Shown piece by piece: positions 23,800 to 31,149 of a DNA stretch of 31,149 bases (positions are counted from its first letter, which is position 1; every line of letters begins with the position of its first letter). The DNA comes from a bacterium (GTDB taxonomy: Bacteria; Latescibacterota; Latescibacteria; Latescibacterales; Latescibacteraceae), in assembly GCA_021372535.1 (NCBI GenBank), contig JAJFUH010000045.1, positions 1-31,149 on the forward strand. The letters run 5' to 3'. The position numbers were made by a program, and so were the translations under genes. A model generated the notes under the pieces. The model was given only the letters and a program-made list of their open reading frames with translations, was not told where the DNA came from and did no database searches.

Positions 23800-25797
23800 A
23801 TGACACAAGAAAAACATACTATCGCCGGAAAAGCCAGAAAACAGACCATTCAACTTAGAATAACCGATACGACTCTTCGCGACGCCCACCAGTCTCTCTG
23901 GGCAACCAGGCTGAGAACGAAAGATATCATGGAAATCATCGATCGCATCGACTCGGTGGGATACTACTCGCTGGAAATGTGGGGCGGCGCCACATTCGAT
24001 GTCTGCCTGCGGTTCCTGCGTGAAAACCCGTGGGAACGTCTGAGAATGATCAAGTCGCGGTCAAGGCACACCCCGCTCCAGATGCTTTTGCGGGGGCAGA
24101 ATATAGTCGGATATAAAAACTACGCCGATGATCTTCTCGATCGTTTTATCGCCCTTGCCTGTCATAATGGAATCGATATTTTCAGAGTATTCGATGCACT
24201 CAACGACACACGGAATCTCGAATACGCCATAAAAGCCATAAAACGGTATGGCGGTCATGCCCAGGGAACACTTTCCTACACAATCAGTCCTTTTCATACC
24301 ATAGAAAACTATGTAAAAGCCGCACGGGATCAGGTCGAGCTCGGAATCGACACCCTCTGTATCAAGGATATGGCGGGAATGCTCTCTCCTATCGCCGCCG
24401 AGAAACTCGTTACGGCGCTGACAAAGGAGATCAATGTCCCGATACAGCTTCACTGCCATCTTTCAAGCGGCATGGCAACGGCAACCTATGTCGAGGGCGT
24501 CCGTGCGGGAGCCGGTGCTATCGACTGCGCGATTTCGCCCATGGCAGGTTTTTCCTCACAGCCACCCGTGGAAACCATGGTAAGTATTTTCAGCGAAACC
24601 GATTATGATACCAAAATTGATCTCGGGGCGTTACGTGAAATTTCACGTTTCTTCGAGAATCTGGCGCCGAAAATGCGGCCCGGACATCAACCGGCCTCGA
24701 TCATCGACCCTGATATTCTCATCCACCAGATTCCCGGAGGGATGATTTCGAATCTCAGATCGCAGCTCGATCAGCAGAAAGCTCTCGACAGACTTAACGA
24801 GGTGCTCGCAGAAGTTCCGCAGGTTCGCGCCGATCTTGGTTACCCACCCCTCGTCACCCCCACAAGCCAGATAGTCGGCACACAGGCAGTCCTCAACATC
24901 CTTTCCGGCGAACGGTACAAGATTATACCGAATGAAATCAAAAACTACCTCAGAGGACTTTATGGTAGACCCCCGGCGCCTATCGATCCAAAATTCATCA
25001 AAAAAATACTTGGCACAGAAAAACCGATAACACACCGTCCCGCGGACGATATTCCGCCGATGCTCCCCACTGCTATCGAAAATCTTGATTCCCGGCTTAT
25101 CGAACATGAAGAAGATATCATTTCATATTGTCTCTTCCCGGAACCTGCGCTCGAATATTTCAGATGGAGAAGCCTTCCGCCGAAAGAACGGCCGGAAACA
25201 CCCGCCGATCTTGAACTCAAAGTCCGTGAGGAATTTACGAAAACACCTGAAACCGCTGCTCCTCCCATGCCGCCGCAGTATGTTAAAGTCGGTACGGGAG
25301 CGACATTTCTCTCCCATGAGGATTACAGCGGTATCAATGAGATATTGAAAACGGTCAATCTGCTCGGAATAAAAGAACTGGTCATCAGAAAAAACGAGGA
25401 AAGTATCGTTCTCAAGTCTGATACTTCCGGTAAACCCTCCGATGAAATGCCGCTTTCTGCAGAAACAGGTTCTCCCGGCATCCAGTCTCCGGCTGCGGCT
25501 GTCCCGGAACACGAAAACCCTGCCCCGGATGATGAATCCGCATTCACCACGATCAATTCTCCGCTTGTCGGACAGTTTTATTCGTCTCCCGCACCCGGGA
25601 AGCCGCCGTTCGTAAATCCCGGCGATTCGGTAAAGGCCGGTGTAACCGTATGTATCGTGGAAGCGATGAAGCTCATAAACGAAATCAAGGCTCCCGCCGA
25701 CTGTAAAATAATCAGGATGCTCGAAAAAAACGGCGCAAAAGTGGAAAAGGGGCAGCCTCTCGTCGCCATTGATGAGCTTAAAACGGATGAAAAATGA
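23800..25797 (+). CDS. Oxaloacetate decarboxylase/pyruvate carboxylase-type carboxyltransferase fused to AccB-like biotin carrier
   Basis: A 665-aa protein. About 18-470 is the pyruvate carboxylase subunit B / OadA carboxyltransferase: ITDTTLRDAHQS (metal-binding Asp28), EMWGGATFDV, IFRVFDALND, CIKDMAGM (Lys189, carbamylated lysine in the family), LHCHLSSG (metal His218/His220), then the PYC_OADA conserved region to about 470 (FPEPALEYF). About 480-665 reads like a complete AccB: an N-terminal INEILKTVNLLGIKELVIRK helix-strand unit, a Pro/Ala-rich linker, then INSPLVGQFYSSPAPGKPPF and the biotin Lys624 in VEAMKLINEI. It moves carboxyl between biotin and pyruvate/oxaloacetate in the cytoplasm. 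No biotin carboxylase or membrane beta subunit adjoins, so pyruvate carboxylase versus decarboxylase is undecided. It could also supply the BCCP for the AccA enzyme. Confidence 0.88.
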   Translation: MTQEKHTIAGKARKQTIQLRITDTTLRDAHQSLWATRLRTKDIMEIIDRIDSVGYYSLEMWGGATFDVCLRFLRENPWERLRMIKSRSRHTPLQMLLRGQNIVGYKNYADDLLDRFIALACHNGIDIFRVFDALNDTRNLEYAIKAIKRYGGHAQGTLSYTISPFHTIENYVKAARDQVELGIDTLCIKDMAGMLSPIAAEKLVTALTKEINVPIQLHCHLSSGMATATYVEGVRAGAGAIDCAISPMAGFSSQPPVETMVSIFSETDYDTKIDLGALREISRFFENLAPKMRPGHQPASIIDPDILIHQIPGGMISNLRSQLDQQKALDRLNEVLAEVPQVRADLGYPPLVTPTSQIVGTQAVLNILSGERYKIIPNEIKNYLRGLYGRPPAPIDPKFIKKILGTEKPITHRPADDIPPMLPTAIENLDSRLIEHEEDIISYCLFPEPALEYFRWRSLPPKERPETPADLELKVREEFTKTPETAAPPMPPQYVKVGTGATFLSHEDYSGINEILKTVNLLGIKELVIRKNEESIVLKSDTSGKPSDEMPLSAETGSPGIQSPAAAVPEHENPAPDDESAFTTINSPLVGQFYSSPAPGKPPFVNPGDSVKAGVTVCIVEAMKLINEIKAPADCKIIRMLEKNGAKVEKGQPLVAIDELKTDEK

Positions 25798-25941
25798 CGG
25801 TATTTCCGGACAATCGTGAATCTGTCCCGGGTTATTCATGAGAGAAAATTTATCATAAAGACATCAAAACACAAATAGATATACCACATTATATATGCTA
25901 TTATTAGACACTAAAAAAATCATTCACATTTTTAAAAAACA

Positions 25942-25963
25942 AATCCGCGAAAATCCGCGATCC
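25942..25963. repeat. Short dispersed repeat, AATCYGCG-type, copy 2
   Basis: AATCCGCG, AA, AATCCGCG, ATCC: the same layout as 18853-18874, with the two octamers here identical to each other. Confidence 0.5.
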
Positions 25964-26065
25964 GCTACATTTTAGTGAACAGGTCAGGAAGTTCCGATAC
26001 CGAAAATTTCAAGGACACTTCGGACATCTCACTCCACGGCAATACTCCGCTCAACTGAGTTCCGA

Positions 26066-26091
26066 ACGGGACTTTCCGGCAGCAGTCCCGT
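26066..26091. promoter_or_regulatory. Perfect 8-bp hairpin of unknown role
   Basis: ACGGGACT and AGTCCCGT with a 10-nt loop, in the non-coding region after the carboxyltransferase gene. There is no T run on either side, so it is not a standard terminator. Confidence 0.35.
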
Positions 26092-26719
26092 ATCTCAATG
26101 CGGGGCCTCACGATATATGCACTTTTTTTACTTTCAATTTACATCACCCGATTCCCTCCCCGAATGTGTTAAATTCTCTTGTGTATCGTACATACGCTAT
26201 TGTAATGCAAATCACTTCATACACAGGGAATTATTGTTATTTTACCATACGAGAGCAGTAAAACATATGGGAAAAATATTCCCGGTGATCGAAAATGAAC
26301 ACGCAGTTAAGCATGGAAGCAATCACGTACTTCGTAATATATGACATCGCTATTCGATACAATATATCGAGAGATGCAGTATCTTTTTCAGAAAAAAGAG
26401 CGGGAGAAAAAAAACATACTGTACCCGGCATCTGTATTAAATTGAATATAATATTTTGTTATTTATATTGTTATAAAAATTATTCCGGTACTGAAGAGAA
26501 TGGTTTGCCCGTTACGGAGTGCATTTTTTTCCTGTTTGCGCCGGAGAAATGTTCTGATCATAACCTGTAAGATATTCACTGTTCCGGCAGAGCGGGCGTC
26601 ATCAAGTTTTGGTTTTTTCATGGCATAATTGTTGCTATATTACTTGATGTTCACTGATATTATGCCGGGTTGCACCGGCAAATAAATATGGTTCACCGAT
26701 ATCCACCAAACCATTTATC

Positions 26720-27541
26720 ATGATCGTGCTTTCTATGTTTAAAACGATGAAATGCTCTGTATTTAAAAAACATATGAAGAATTATACTTACGCGGGAACA
26801 GTTATCATCCGGGCTCTCTGTCTCTCTGTTCTCATGCTTTCGGGCTGTATTTTTTCATATCAGGAAAAAATACCGTCAAAACCCTCAATCAAAACAGTCA
26901 GCGTCGTCAATGGGGAAATATTTACCGTCCGTGATATTACAGTCTCATGGGAAGGCAATGATACGGCGGTATTTTTCCAGTATACCATCGATGCCGATAC
27001 TTCAGGTGTTCTGACTGAGACATCGGTTACACTGACCGACCTCGACGAATCCGAACATGTCTTTGTTCTCACGGCGCTCAACGACTCGCTCACCATATCG
27101 AGCATACCAGTTACGCGCAGGTTTACGGTGGATGCCGTACAAGGACCCGGTATTGTATTCAGCCCCCGGAAAATCGAACATGAATCGACAGTTACCATAT
27201 ATCTCGCCGATGTAAGTGAAATCATGGCGGTTCACCTGGAATTGATCCCCAGAAACAAATGCGTTCTCTTCGGGTCGTTTGTTCCGAACGAAGCGCTCAC
27301 TCTCGATGGCGATGTAATATCCATATACGATTCAGGAAAAAACGAACGTATCATTATCGATATCGGGTTTGCCGGTGAAACACGGGGTATTTCAGGTTCA
27401 TTGATCAATATCGGCACCCTGACCGTCAATCCTCTCCGTGAGGGAACGGTTGAGGTTGATTCTCTGAAAACACTTTTCAGGACAATTTCCAACGAGACTG
27501 TGTCGAAAAATGGTCTTGATTTCATGAGAGTGATACAGTGA
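26720..27541 (+). CDS. Lipoprotein with fibronectin III-like and cohesin-like domains
   Basis: Up to 273 aa from ATG 26720; ATG 26735, 26750 and 26774 are in frame, none has a clear ribosome site, and 26774 (MKNYTYAG...) gives the most compact lipoprotein signal. Lipobox LSGC is visible, followed by IFSYQEKIPSKPS. Middle: a beta-sandwich with Fn3/Ig-like spacing (ITVSWEGNDTAVFFQYTIDA ... ESEHVFVLTALND). C-terminal about 140 aa: STVTIYLADVSEIMAVHLEL, then ERIIIDIGFAG and LINIGTLTVNPLREG, the strand pattern of cohesin/CBM-like domains (a calcium-dependent protein docking fold). This is a low-similarity reading, not a family assignment. Its TGA overlaps the next gene's GTG, so it is probably expressed and acts together with the FG-GAP protein at the cell surface. 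Confidence 0.68.
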   Translation: MIVLSMFKTMKCSVFKKHMKNYTYAGTVIIRALCLSVLMLSGCIFSYQEKIPSKPSIKTVSVVNGEIFTVRDITVSWEGNDTAVFFQYTIDADTSGVLTETSVTLTDLDESEHVFVLTALNDSLTISSIPVTRRFTVDAVQGPGIVFSPRKIEHESTVTIYLADVSEIMAVHLELIPRNKCVLFGSFVPNEALTLDGDVISIYDSGKNERIIIDIGFAGETRGISGSLINIGTLTVNPLREGTVEVDSLKTLFRTISNETVSKNGLDFMRVIQ

Positions 27542-30500
27542 AAATGCAAAAACTGATACTGAAATGTGTGTTCTTTACACTGTTGTGCGGAGTAAGCTCA
27601 CTGGCTTATGGAGCACGGTTTGCATCCGAAATCGATCTCCGTAATCCCCAGAATGCACAGACTGTCCGGTATTTCGGAACAAACGCGGATAATAAAACCG
27701 GTTACTCGGTTGCAGCGGGAGACATAAACGGCGATGGATATAACGATATCGTCATGGGATCATATACCGCGCTCGGAGGACGGGGTACGACATATGTCCG
27801 GTTCGGCAGTTCGACAACGTTCAACACTTCTCCGATAGACATGAACACCTCTCCGACAGGTTTACTGAAGATTTTCGGGAATCATACGCTTGACTGGTCG
27901 GGTTATTCCGTCGCGGTCGGCAATATAAACGGCGATGCATACGACGATATCATTATCGGCGCATATAAAGCAGACCCCGGCGGAAGGACAAATGCCGGGG
28001 AAGTCTACGTGATTTTCGGCAATTCAGCCATGAAGAATCTCCAGCAAATAGACTTGAACTCCAGTCCATTGGGTGTTGTAAGAATATACGGAAACAACAT
28101 CGAGGATAATCTGGGATTTTCGGTATCCACCGGTAGAATTAACGAAGACATTTACGATGACATTATAATCGGAGCATCCAACGCCGATCCGAACGATAGA
28201 ACCAACGCCGGTATTACGTATGTTTTTTTCGGTTCCTCGACGTTTTATGCGAGGGGAATAATAGATCTTCATGCCACACCGCAGCCAGCGGGAACCGCGA
28301 AAATCTACGGTGAAATGTCAGGCGATATGCTCGGTTATTCGGTGACTTCGGGGGACATGAACGGCGATGGGTACGAGGAAGTCATCATGGGCGCATACGG
28401 TTCCTATGGCGGAAAAGGCGGGACCTATATTATCCACGGCTCGGCTGATATCGATACGTGTACGGTGATAGACATACTCCAGGCTCCACTCGGACTTGTA
28501 AGAATATTCGGGGAATACGATAACGACCACTCCGGAGCGACGGTGGCTACGGGTAATATGAACGGGGATTCATATAAGGACGTTATCATGGGAGCGCCCG
28601 GCGCCAACTCTGTCAACGTCATTTTCGGTAATGCGAATTTTCATAACACAGGCGCTTTTTTCCTCAATACGGTAACCGATAAAGTTAAAGTCTTTGGTAA
28701 ACTATCATCCGACCTCCTCGGCCTTGCGGTAGCAGCCGGCGATCTCAACGGAGATGGTTATGATGAGCTCATTGTCGGCGCACCTCTCGCAAGTCCCCTC
28801 GACCGTTATAACGCAGGCAGTACATACGTGATTTACGGCAGCGCGACCTTTCAATCAAGGGGAACTATCGATTTCAATGGAACACCCGCCGGAACCACTG
28901 CTATCTCCGGCGCCAATATTCAGGATAATTCAGGTATCGCGCTCTGTACGGGAGACGTTGACCACGACGGTGTCAAAGACCTGATTGTCGGAGTCCAGAA
29001 CTCAGACCCCCTCGATAGAGTGGATGCCGGCGAAGTTTATCTGATAAGGGGATTTGCGGCCACATCGGTGATAAACACCATCCCCGCATACGGGACATAT
29101 GCCAGCAAGAACAGCAGTATCAAGCTCTATTTAAATTCGGACTTATCCGAACTCGACGTCAGCGTCGTTTCAAGCCTGACAGGAGTTGTCAACGGTTCTT
29201 TTTCATGGGCCGTCAATTCGGCATTGTTCACGCCGACTAATCCTCTTCCGTCCGGAAGTCAGATAACGGTCACCGCAACCGGTAAAAATATCGATAATGA
29301 AGCAATTACGCCGAAAGTATATACATTCACCGTTAAAACCGATGAAATTCCTCCCCGGTTTATATCTCATTCACCGGAAAAGCAGGAAACCAATGTCCAT
29401 CCGAATGCGCCAATCGTTGTCAAATTCAGCAGCGATGTAAAACCCGATTCAACACGATTCGATATCAGAGGTGCAAGTCAGCGTGTTATCGCCATGACAA
29501 AATCATGGACAGACACCACCCTGACGCTCTCAAACAACAATCTGTTTCATCTCAACGAGACAATAACGGCGGCTATAAGCGCCGGGGATATGTACGGTGA
29601 CCGGGCCGACTCGATATGGACGTTTACGGTCAGGCCGGAAATCACTCCGCCCAATTATACGCTCCGGTTACCCGGTGTTCCCCAACACTTACCCAAAAAC
29701 GCTTACATACAGCTTATTTTCCCGCGCGATATCGACAAATCGACTGTCGAGACAACACTGAACGGCAGCGTTTCCGGAACCATACAGGGAGCGTGGGCAT
29801 GGAACGACACGCTCTACACATTCAATCCCTCCCGGAATTATGTACCGGGTGAAACGATTATTCTTACGGTCAAGGGAGACGATGTTCATAAAAACTCAAT
29901 ATCGACCACCAATACATTTACCGTAAAACCCGATGAGATACCACCATCGATTTTAAGCCATTCACCAGCACCGAACGAACTGAATGTCAGCCCGACGGCG
30001 AATATAGTCATACAGTTCAGCGGGGATATCAACAGGGATTCCACATATGTAACGGTGACAAGTCCATCACAGGGTTATAAAACTTTTTCAGGTTCATGGA
30101 CTGATTATACACTGACTCTGTACAATCTGTCATACCTGCTGAACGATGTCATTACCGTCAACGTGAATGCCGGCGATTCATATGCAAACCGACAGGCATA
30201 TTCCTGGTCATTTTACATCAGGGGCGATACTACCCCGCCCTATTTCGGCGTTAAAGTACCGGGCGGAAATATAACCATGATCGGAACACAAGACCCCATT
30301 ACGCTGGTTTTCCCGGTCGATGTCGATAAATCCCGAGTCACTACATCGCTCAAGGGAAGCCTGAATGAAGATATTTCCGGAACATGGGAGTGGTTCGATA
30401 CATATTATATTTTCAGACCCACTTCAGGATATCCTCTCGGCTGGCGGTTGACGCTCGTTGTCAATGCGACGGACATCAATAACAATTCAATTCCCGAAAC

Positions 30501-31149
30501 GACAGTCATCTTCACGGTCAAACAGGATGAAATCCCGCCGTCGATAAAAACTCACTCACCGCTTCCGTATACAGTAAATATTCCGATAAACACGAATATG
30601 TTATTATACTTCACAAGCGATGTTATCCGTGATTCAACGACCGTTTCGCTGCGAAGCGATAAGCGAAATCCCATAAACGTTTACAAAACGTGGGCTGACA
30701 GCACGCTGACGCTTATACCACAAACGACATTTCAGCAAAACGAAACGGTTACCGTACGCGTGAGTCCCTGCGATAAATACAGTAACCGGTCTGTCTACGA
30801 ATGGTCCTACTCGACAGGGCCACAACTGGCGCTGACATTTTATGACGTAACCGTACCACATGGTATCAATCTGATGGGGCGAAACGATCCCATAACGTTC
30901 ATCTTCAACAGCACCATCAATCTTTCAACGGTAAACATTGTTATTGCGGGAACCAAGAGCGGTACGGTAACCGGTACATGGGCATGGTCGGACAGACGAT
31001 ACACATTTACTCCCACAAACGGGTATATATTCGGTGAAGCGCTCATTGCCACGGTTAACGCGACGGATATCTACAACAATCACATCCCGCAATCGACCCG
31101 GTCGTTTACCGTCAAGGCTGATGATCTGCCCCCCTCCAGAACATCGCGG
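27538..31149 (+). CDS. Giant FG-GAP (integrin-like) propeller protein with alternating Big_5-like Ig super-repeats, 3' truncated by window
   Basis: 1204 codons without a stop, running off the window. GTG 27538 overlaps the upstream TGA; ATG 27544 is an alternative. Signal peptide (FFTLLCGVSSLAYGA, about 1-26). About 27-505: seven FG-GAP repeats, each with a calcium motif such as DINGDGYND, at about 27718, 27918, 28132, 28350, 28551, 28738 and 28951, making a full seven-bladed propeller. From about 508 a half-unit, then three complete 197-198-residue super-repeats starting at DEIPP in 29341, 29932 and 30526; a fourth begins 31120. Each super-repeat has two different Ig-like (Big_5-type) halves. 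A surface adhesion or scaffold role is likely; the C terminus, where a T9SS tail would be, is outside the window. Confidence 0.88.
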   Translation, partial: MKMQKLILKCVFFTLLCGVSSLAYGARFASEIDLRNPQNAQTVRYFGTNADNKTGYSVAAGDINGDGYNDIVMGSYTALGGRGTTYVRFGSSTTFNTSPIDMNTSPTGLLKIFGNHTLDWSGYSVAVGNINGDAYDDIIIGAYKADPGGRTNAGEVYVIFGNSAMKNLQQIDLNSSPLGVVRIYGNNIEDNLGFSVSTGRINEDIYDDIIIGASNADPNDRTNAGITYVFFGSSTFYARGIIDLHATPQPAGTAKIYGEMSGDMLGYSVTSGDMNGDGYEEVIMGAYGSYGGKGGTYIIHGSADIDTCTVIDILQAPLGLVRIFGEYDNDHSGATVATGNMNGDSYKDVIMGAPGANSVNVIFGNANFHNTGAFFLNTVTDKVKVFGKLSSDLLGLAVAAGDLNGDGYDELIVGAPLASPLDRYNAGSTYVIYGSATFQSRGTIDFNGTPAGTTAISGANIQDNSGIALCTGDVDHDGVKDLIVGVQNSDPLDRVDAGEVYLIRGFAATSVINTIPAYGTYASKNSSIKLYLNSDLSELDVSVVSSLTGVVNGSFSWAVNSALFTPTNPLPSGSQITVTATGKNIDNEAITPKVYTFTVKTDEIPPRFISHSPEKQETNVHPNAPIVVKFSSDVKPDSTRFDIRGASQRVIAMTKSWTDTTLTLSNNNLFHLNETITAAISAGDMYGDRADSIWTFTVRPEITPPNYTLRLPGVPQHLPKNAYIQLIFPRDIDKSTVETTLNGSVSGTIQGAWAWNDTLYTFNPSRNYVPGETIILTVKGDDVHKNSISTTNTFTVKPDEIPPSILSHSPAPNELNVSPTANIVIQFSGDINRDSTYVTVTSPSQGYKTFSGSWTDYTLTLYNLSYLLNDVITVNVNAGDSYANRQAYSWSFYIRGDTTPPYFGVKVPGGNITMIGTQDPITLVFPVDVDKSRVTTSLKGSLNEDISGTWEWFDTYYIFRPTSGYPLGWRLTLVVNATDINNNSIPETTVIFTVKQDEIPPSIKTHSPLPYTVNIPINTNMLLYFTSDVIRDSTTVSLRSDKRNPINVYKTWADSTLTLIPQTTFQQNETVTVRVSPCDKYSNRSVYEWSYSTGPQLALTFYDVTVPHGINLMGRNDPITFIFNSTINLSTVNIVIAGTKSGTVTGTWAWSDRRYTFTPTNGYIFGEALIATVNATDIYNNHIPQSTRSFTVKADDLPPSRTSR
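29341..31149 (+). repeat. Tandem in-gene super-repeat of 198 codons
   Basis: Units 29341-29931 (197 codons), 29932-30525 (198) and 30526-31119 (198), with a fourth starting at 31120. Half A opens DEIPPxxxxHSP, contains FSxDVxxDST and ends near GDxYxxR; half B opens TPP, contains VDKSxV and GTWxW, and ends near FTVK. The repeat is seen at protein level; the DNA copies are diverged, so this is an old, selected duplication. Confidence 0.85.

Larger units (their letters stand above)
25798..26719. other. Long non-coding region, about 920 bp
   Basis: AT-rich, with stops in all frames except two short, unsupported frames (26117-26344 and 26295-26570). It holds the second AATCYGCG repeat (25942-25963), a perfect 8-bp hairpin ACGGGACT/AGTCCCGT (26066-26073 / 26084-26091), and a 6-bp hairpin TGCCGG/CCGGCA (26663-26680) 40 bp before the next gene. 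A weak bulged stem CCGGACA/TGTCCCGG follows the carboxyltransferase stop but lacks a T run. Confidence 0.6.

Noticed and set aside
25811-25836. CCGGACA/TGTCCCGG stem after the carboxyltransferase as a terminator
   Set aside because: It has a bulge and is not followed by a T run.
26117-26570. Two overlapping small open frames (75 and 91 codons)
   Set aside because: They have no ribosome site, are AT-rich and rich in rare residues, and show no clear family. The second begins with a plausible helical stretch (MNTQLSMEAITYFVIYDIAI), so a tiny degraded gene is not fully excluded.
1-31149. CRISPR array, rRNA, prophage or integrase-tRNA island
   Set aside because: No regularly spaced direct repeats, no rRNA-like stretches, and no integrase or duplicated tRNA 3' end near tRNA-Asp were seen.

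Overview
The window reads as chromosomal DNA from a Gram-negative, didermal bacterium of the FCB (Fibrobacteres-Chlorobi-Bacteroidetes) breadth, possibly an uncultured candidate phylum. This is inferred from a porU-porV type IX secretion (T9SS) gene pair, C-terminal T9SS/FlgD-like sorting domains, Omp85-type outer-membrane barrels, TolB-like (PD40) propellers, FG-GAP proteins and a lipoprotein. The exact phylum cannot be fixed from sequence alone.

Layout. 1-2179: housekeeping genes: the 3' end of queE (7-deazaguanine synthesis), accA (acetyl-CoA carboxylase alpha subunit), a YbgC-like acyl-CoA thioesterase and a tiny Trm112-like protein. 2180-2531: a promoter, a strongly self-complementary ~210-nt RNA and an intrinsic terminator placed only 14 nt before the next start codon. 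2532-18490: seven large exported-protein genes on the + strand: PorU (C25 sortase), PorV, an M6-like protein with a degenerate zinc site and a T9SS tail, a peptidase-propeller-barrel fusion, two small related DUF5683-like proteins, and a second peptidase-propeller-barrel fusion. 18509-18677: tRNA-Asp with its own promoter and terminator. 18891-22025 (-): a large lipoprotein with a predicted alpha-toroid core, an EF-hand-like loop and a CARDB domain. 22073-22593: an IS200/IS605-type element with end hairpins. 22690-22779: a cloverleaf-like palindromic repeat. 22944-23339 (-): a J-domain protein. 23800-25797: an oxaloacetate decarboxylase/pyruvate carboxylase-type carboxyltransferase fused to an AccB-like biotin carrier. 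25798-26719: non-coding. 26720-31149: a cohesin-like lipoprotein and, overlapping its stop, the start of a giant seven-bladed FG-GAP protein with alternating Ig-like super-repeats, cut by the window end.

How it fits together. The central block is devoted to the outer membrane and cell surface. PorU/PorV would process and anchor T9SS cargo, and the M6-like protein looks like such a cargo. The most unusual part is 10514-18490, where two paralogous outer-membrane proteins, each joining a HELTH metallopeptidase, a six-bladed PD40 propeller and an Omp85-like barrel without visible POTRA domains, bracket two paralogous small exported proteins. I propose this as a candidate undescribed envelope system. 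Carbon metabolism (accA, thioesterase, biotin carboxyltransferase) lies on both sides.
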